From contig CP137329.1 of assembly GCA_033182465.1 (NCBI GenBank), positions 558,001 through 622,000 of the forward strand: DNA of 64,000 nucleotides. Reading direction: 5' to 3'. The notes beneath the pieces were generated by a model. The model saw nothing but the letters and a program-made list of their open reading frames with translations, was not told the origin of the DNA and made no database searches. The translations under genes and the position numbers were made by a program. This document shows positions 63,951 through 64,000 of the stretch, piece by piece; position 1 is the stretch's first letter; every line of letters begins with the position of its first letter. Source of the DNA: Sanghuangporus weigelae. Its lineage: Eukaryota > Basidiomycota > Agaricomycetes > Hymenochaetales > Hymenochaetaceae.

Positions 63951-64000
63951 CGTCTTGTTTGCTCCCGGGTGTCCTGCTAATGTCGAGTCGTGACACTCCC

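Larger units (their letters stand above)
62241..64000 (-). mobile_element. Ty3/gypsy chromovirus, 3' part (continues past window)
   Basis: Minus-strand LTR retrotransposon fossil. In element order the visible parts are integrase zinc-binding and core region (63648-63950), the C-terminal end of pol with a chromodomain (62637-63380), a purine tract (CCTTGAAGGGGGGG complement at 62640-62653) and the 3' LTR (62241-62639). The chromodomain and its place at the end of integrase define the chromovirus clade. The visible coding part looks broken, with roughly one to three breaks. Its other LTR lies outside the window, so age cannot be estimated, except that it is younger than the repeat it inserted into. 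Confidence 0.9.

Overview
The window is a stretch of basidiomycete (mushroom-type, Agaricomycete-like) nuclear DNA. The evidence is genes cut by many 45-75 bp GT-AG introns, gene families typical of the group (the F-box/LRR family ending in a PYESPD-like motif, a Kre9/Knh1-like small secreted protein, DUF6534-like membrane proteins, Ert1-type zinc-cluster factors) and a chromovirus next to transition-decayed repeats. Species cannot be told from the sequence. Exon joins were worked out by hand; in the complete gene models the exon lengths add up to whole codons across every intron.

Layout. 1-1491: 3' part of a GH1 beta-glucosidase (+). 2554-4599: Ert1/AcuK-like Zn2Cys6-PAS regulator (+). 4891-6986: F-box/LRR protein (-). 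7392-9239: bacterial ManC-type mannose-1-phosphate guanylyltransferase with an added N-terminal coiled coil (-). 9729-13582: SPT5 (+). 13981-16148: PEX3 (+). 17207-17309: intron-containing tRNA-Gly(CCC). 18034-20308: CaM-kinase-like kinase (-). 21024-23478: Dal5/Tna1-like MFS transporter with micro-exons (-). 24276-26731: LDB17/SPIN90 (-). 28306-29956: aldo/keto reductase (+). 30664-31480: decayed DUF6534-like membrane protein (-). 31988-32822: IMPACT-domain protein (+). 33350-36203: CAF-1 subunit B (-). 36503-37861: eIF2-beta (-), divergent from 38068-39230: ATP synthase gamma (+). 39897-40546: CinA C-terminal protein (+). 40605-41470: WW-domain protein (-), divergent from 41691-42704: universal stress protein (+). 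43623-44162: Kre9/Knh1-like secreted protein (-). 46567-48832: unknown 731-residue protein (-). 53001-55786: bZIP factor with a Gln/His/Ser-rich tail (-).

From 59.8 kb the window changes character: a 459-bp tandem duplication, a pair of about 420-bp repeats, and the 3' end of a minus-strand Ty3/gypsy chromovirus whose LTR begins exactly where the second 420-bp repeat is cut off.

Most genes are unrelated housekeeping functions (transcription elongation, chromatin assembly, translation initiation, mitochondrial ATP synthesis, peroxisome biogenesis, actin patch regulation); I see no metabolic cluster. The features most worth a second look are the ManC-type enzyme, the micro-exon transporter, an apparent GA-AG intron in the stress-protein gene, and the transition-biased repeats. 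I did not find a clearly new multi-gene system.
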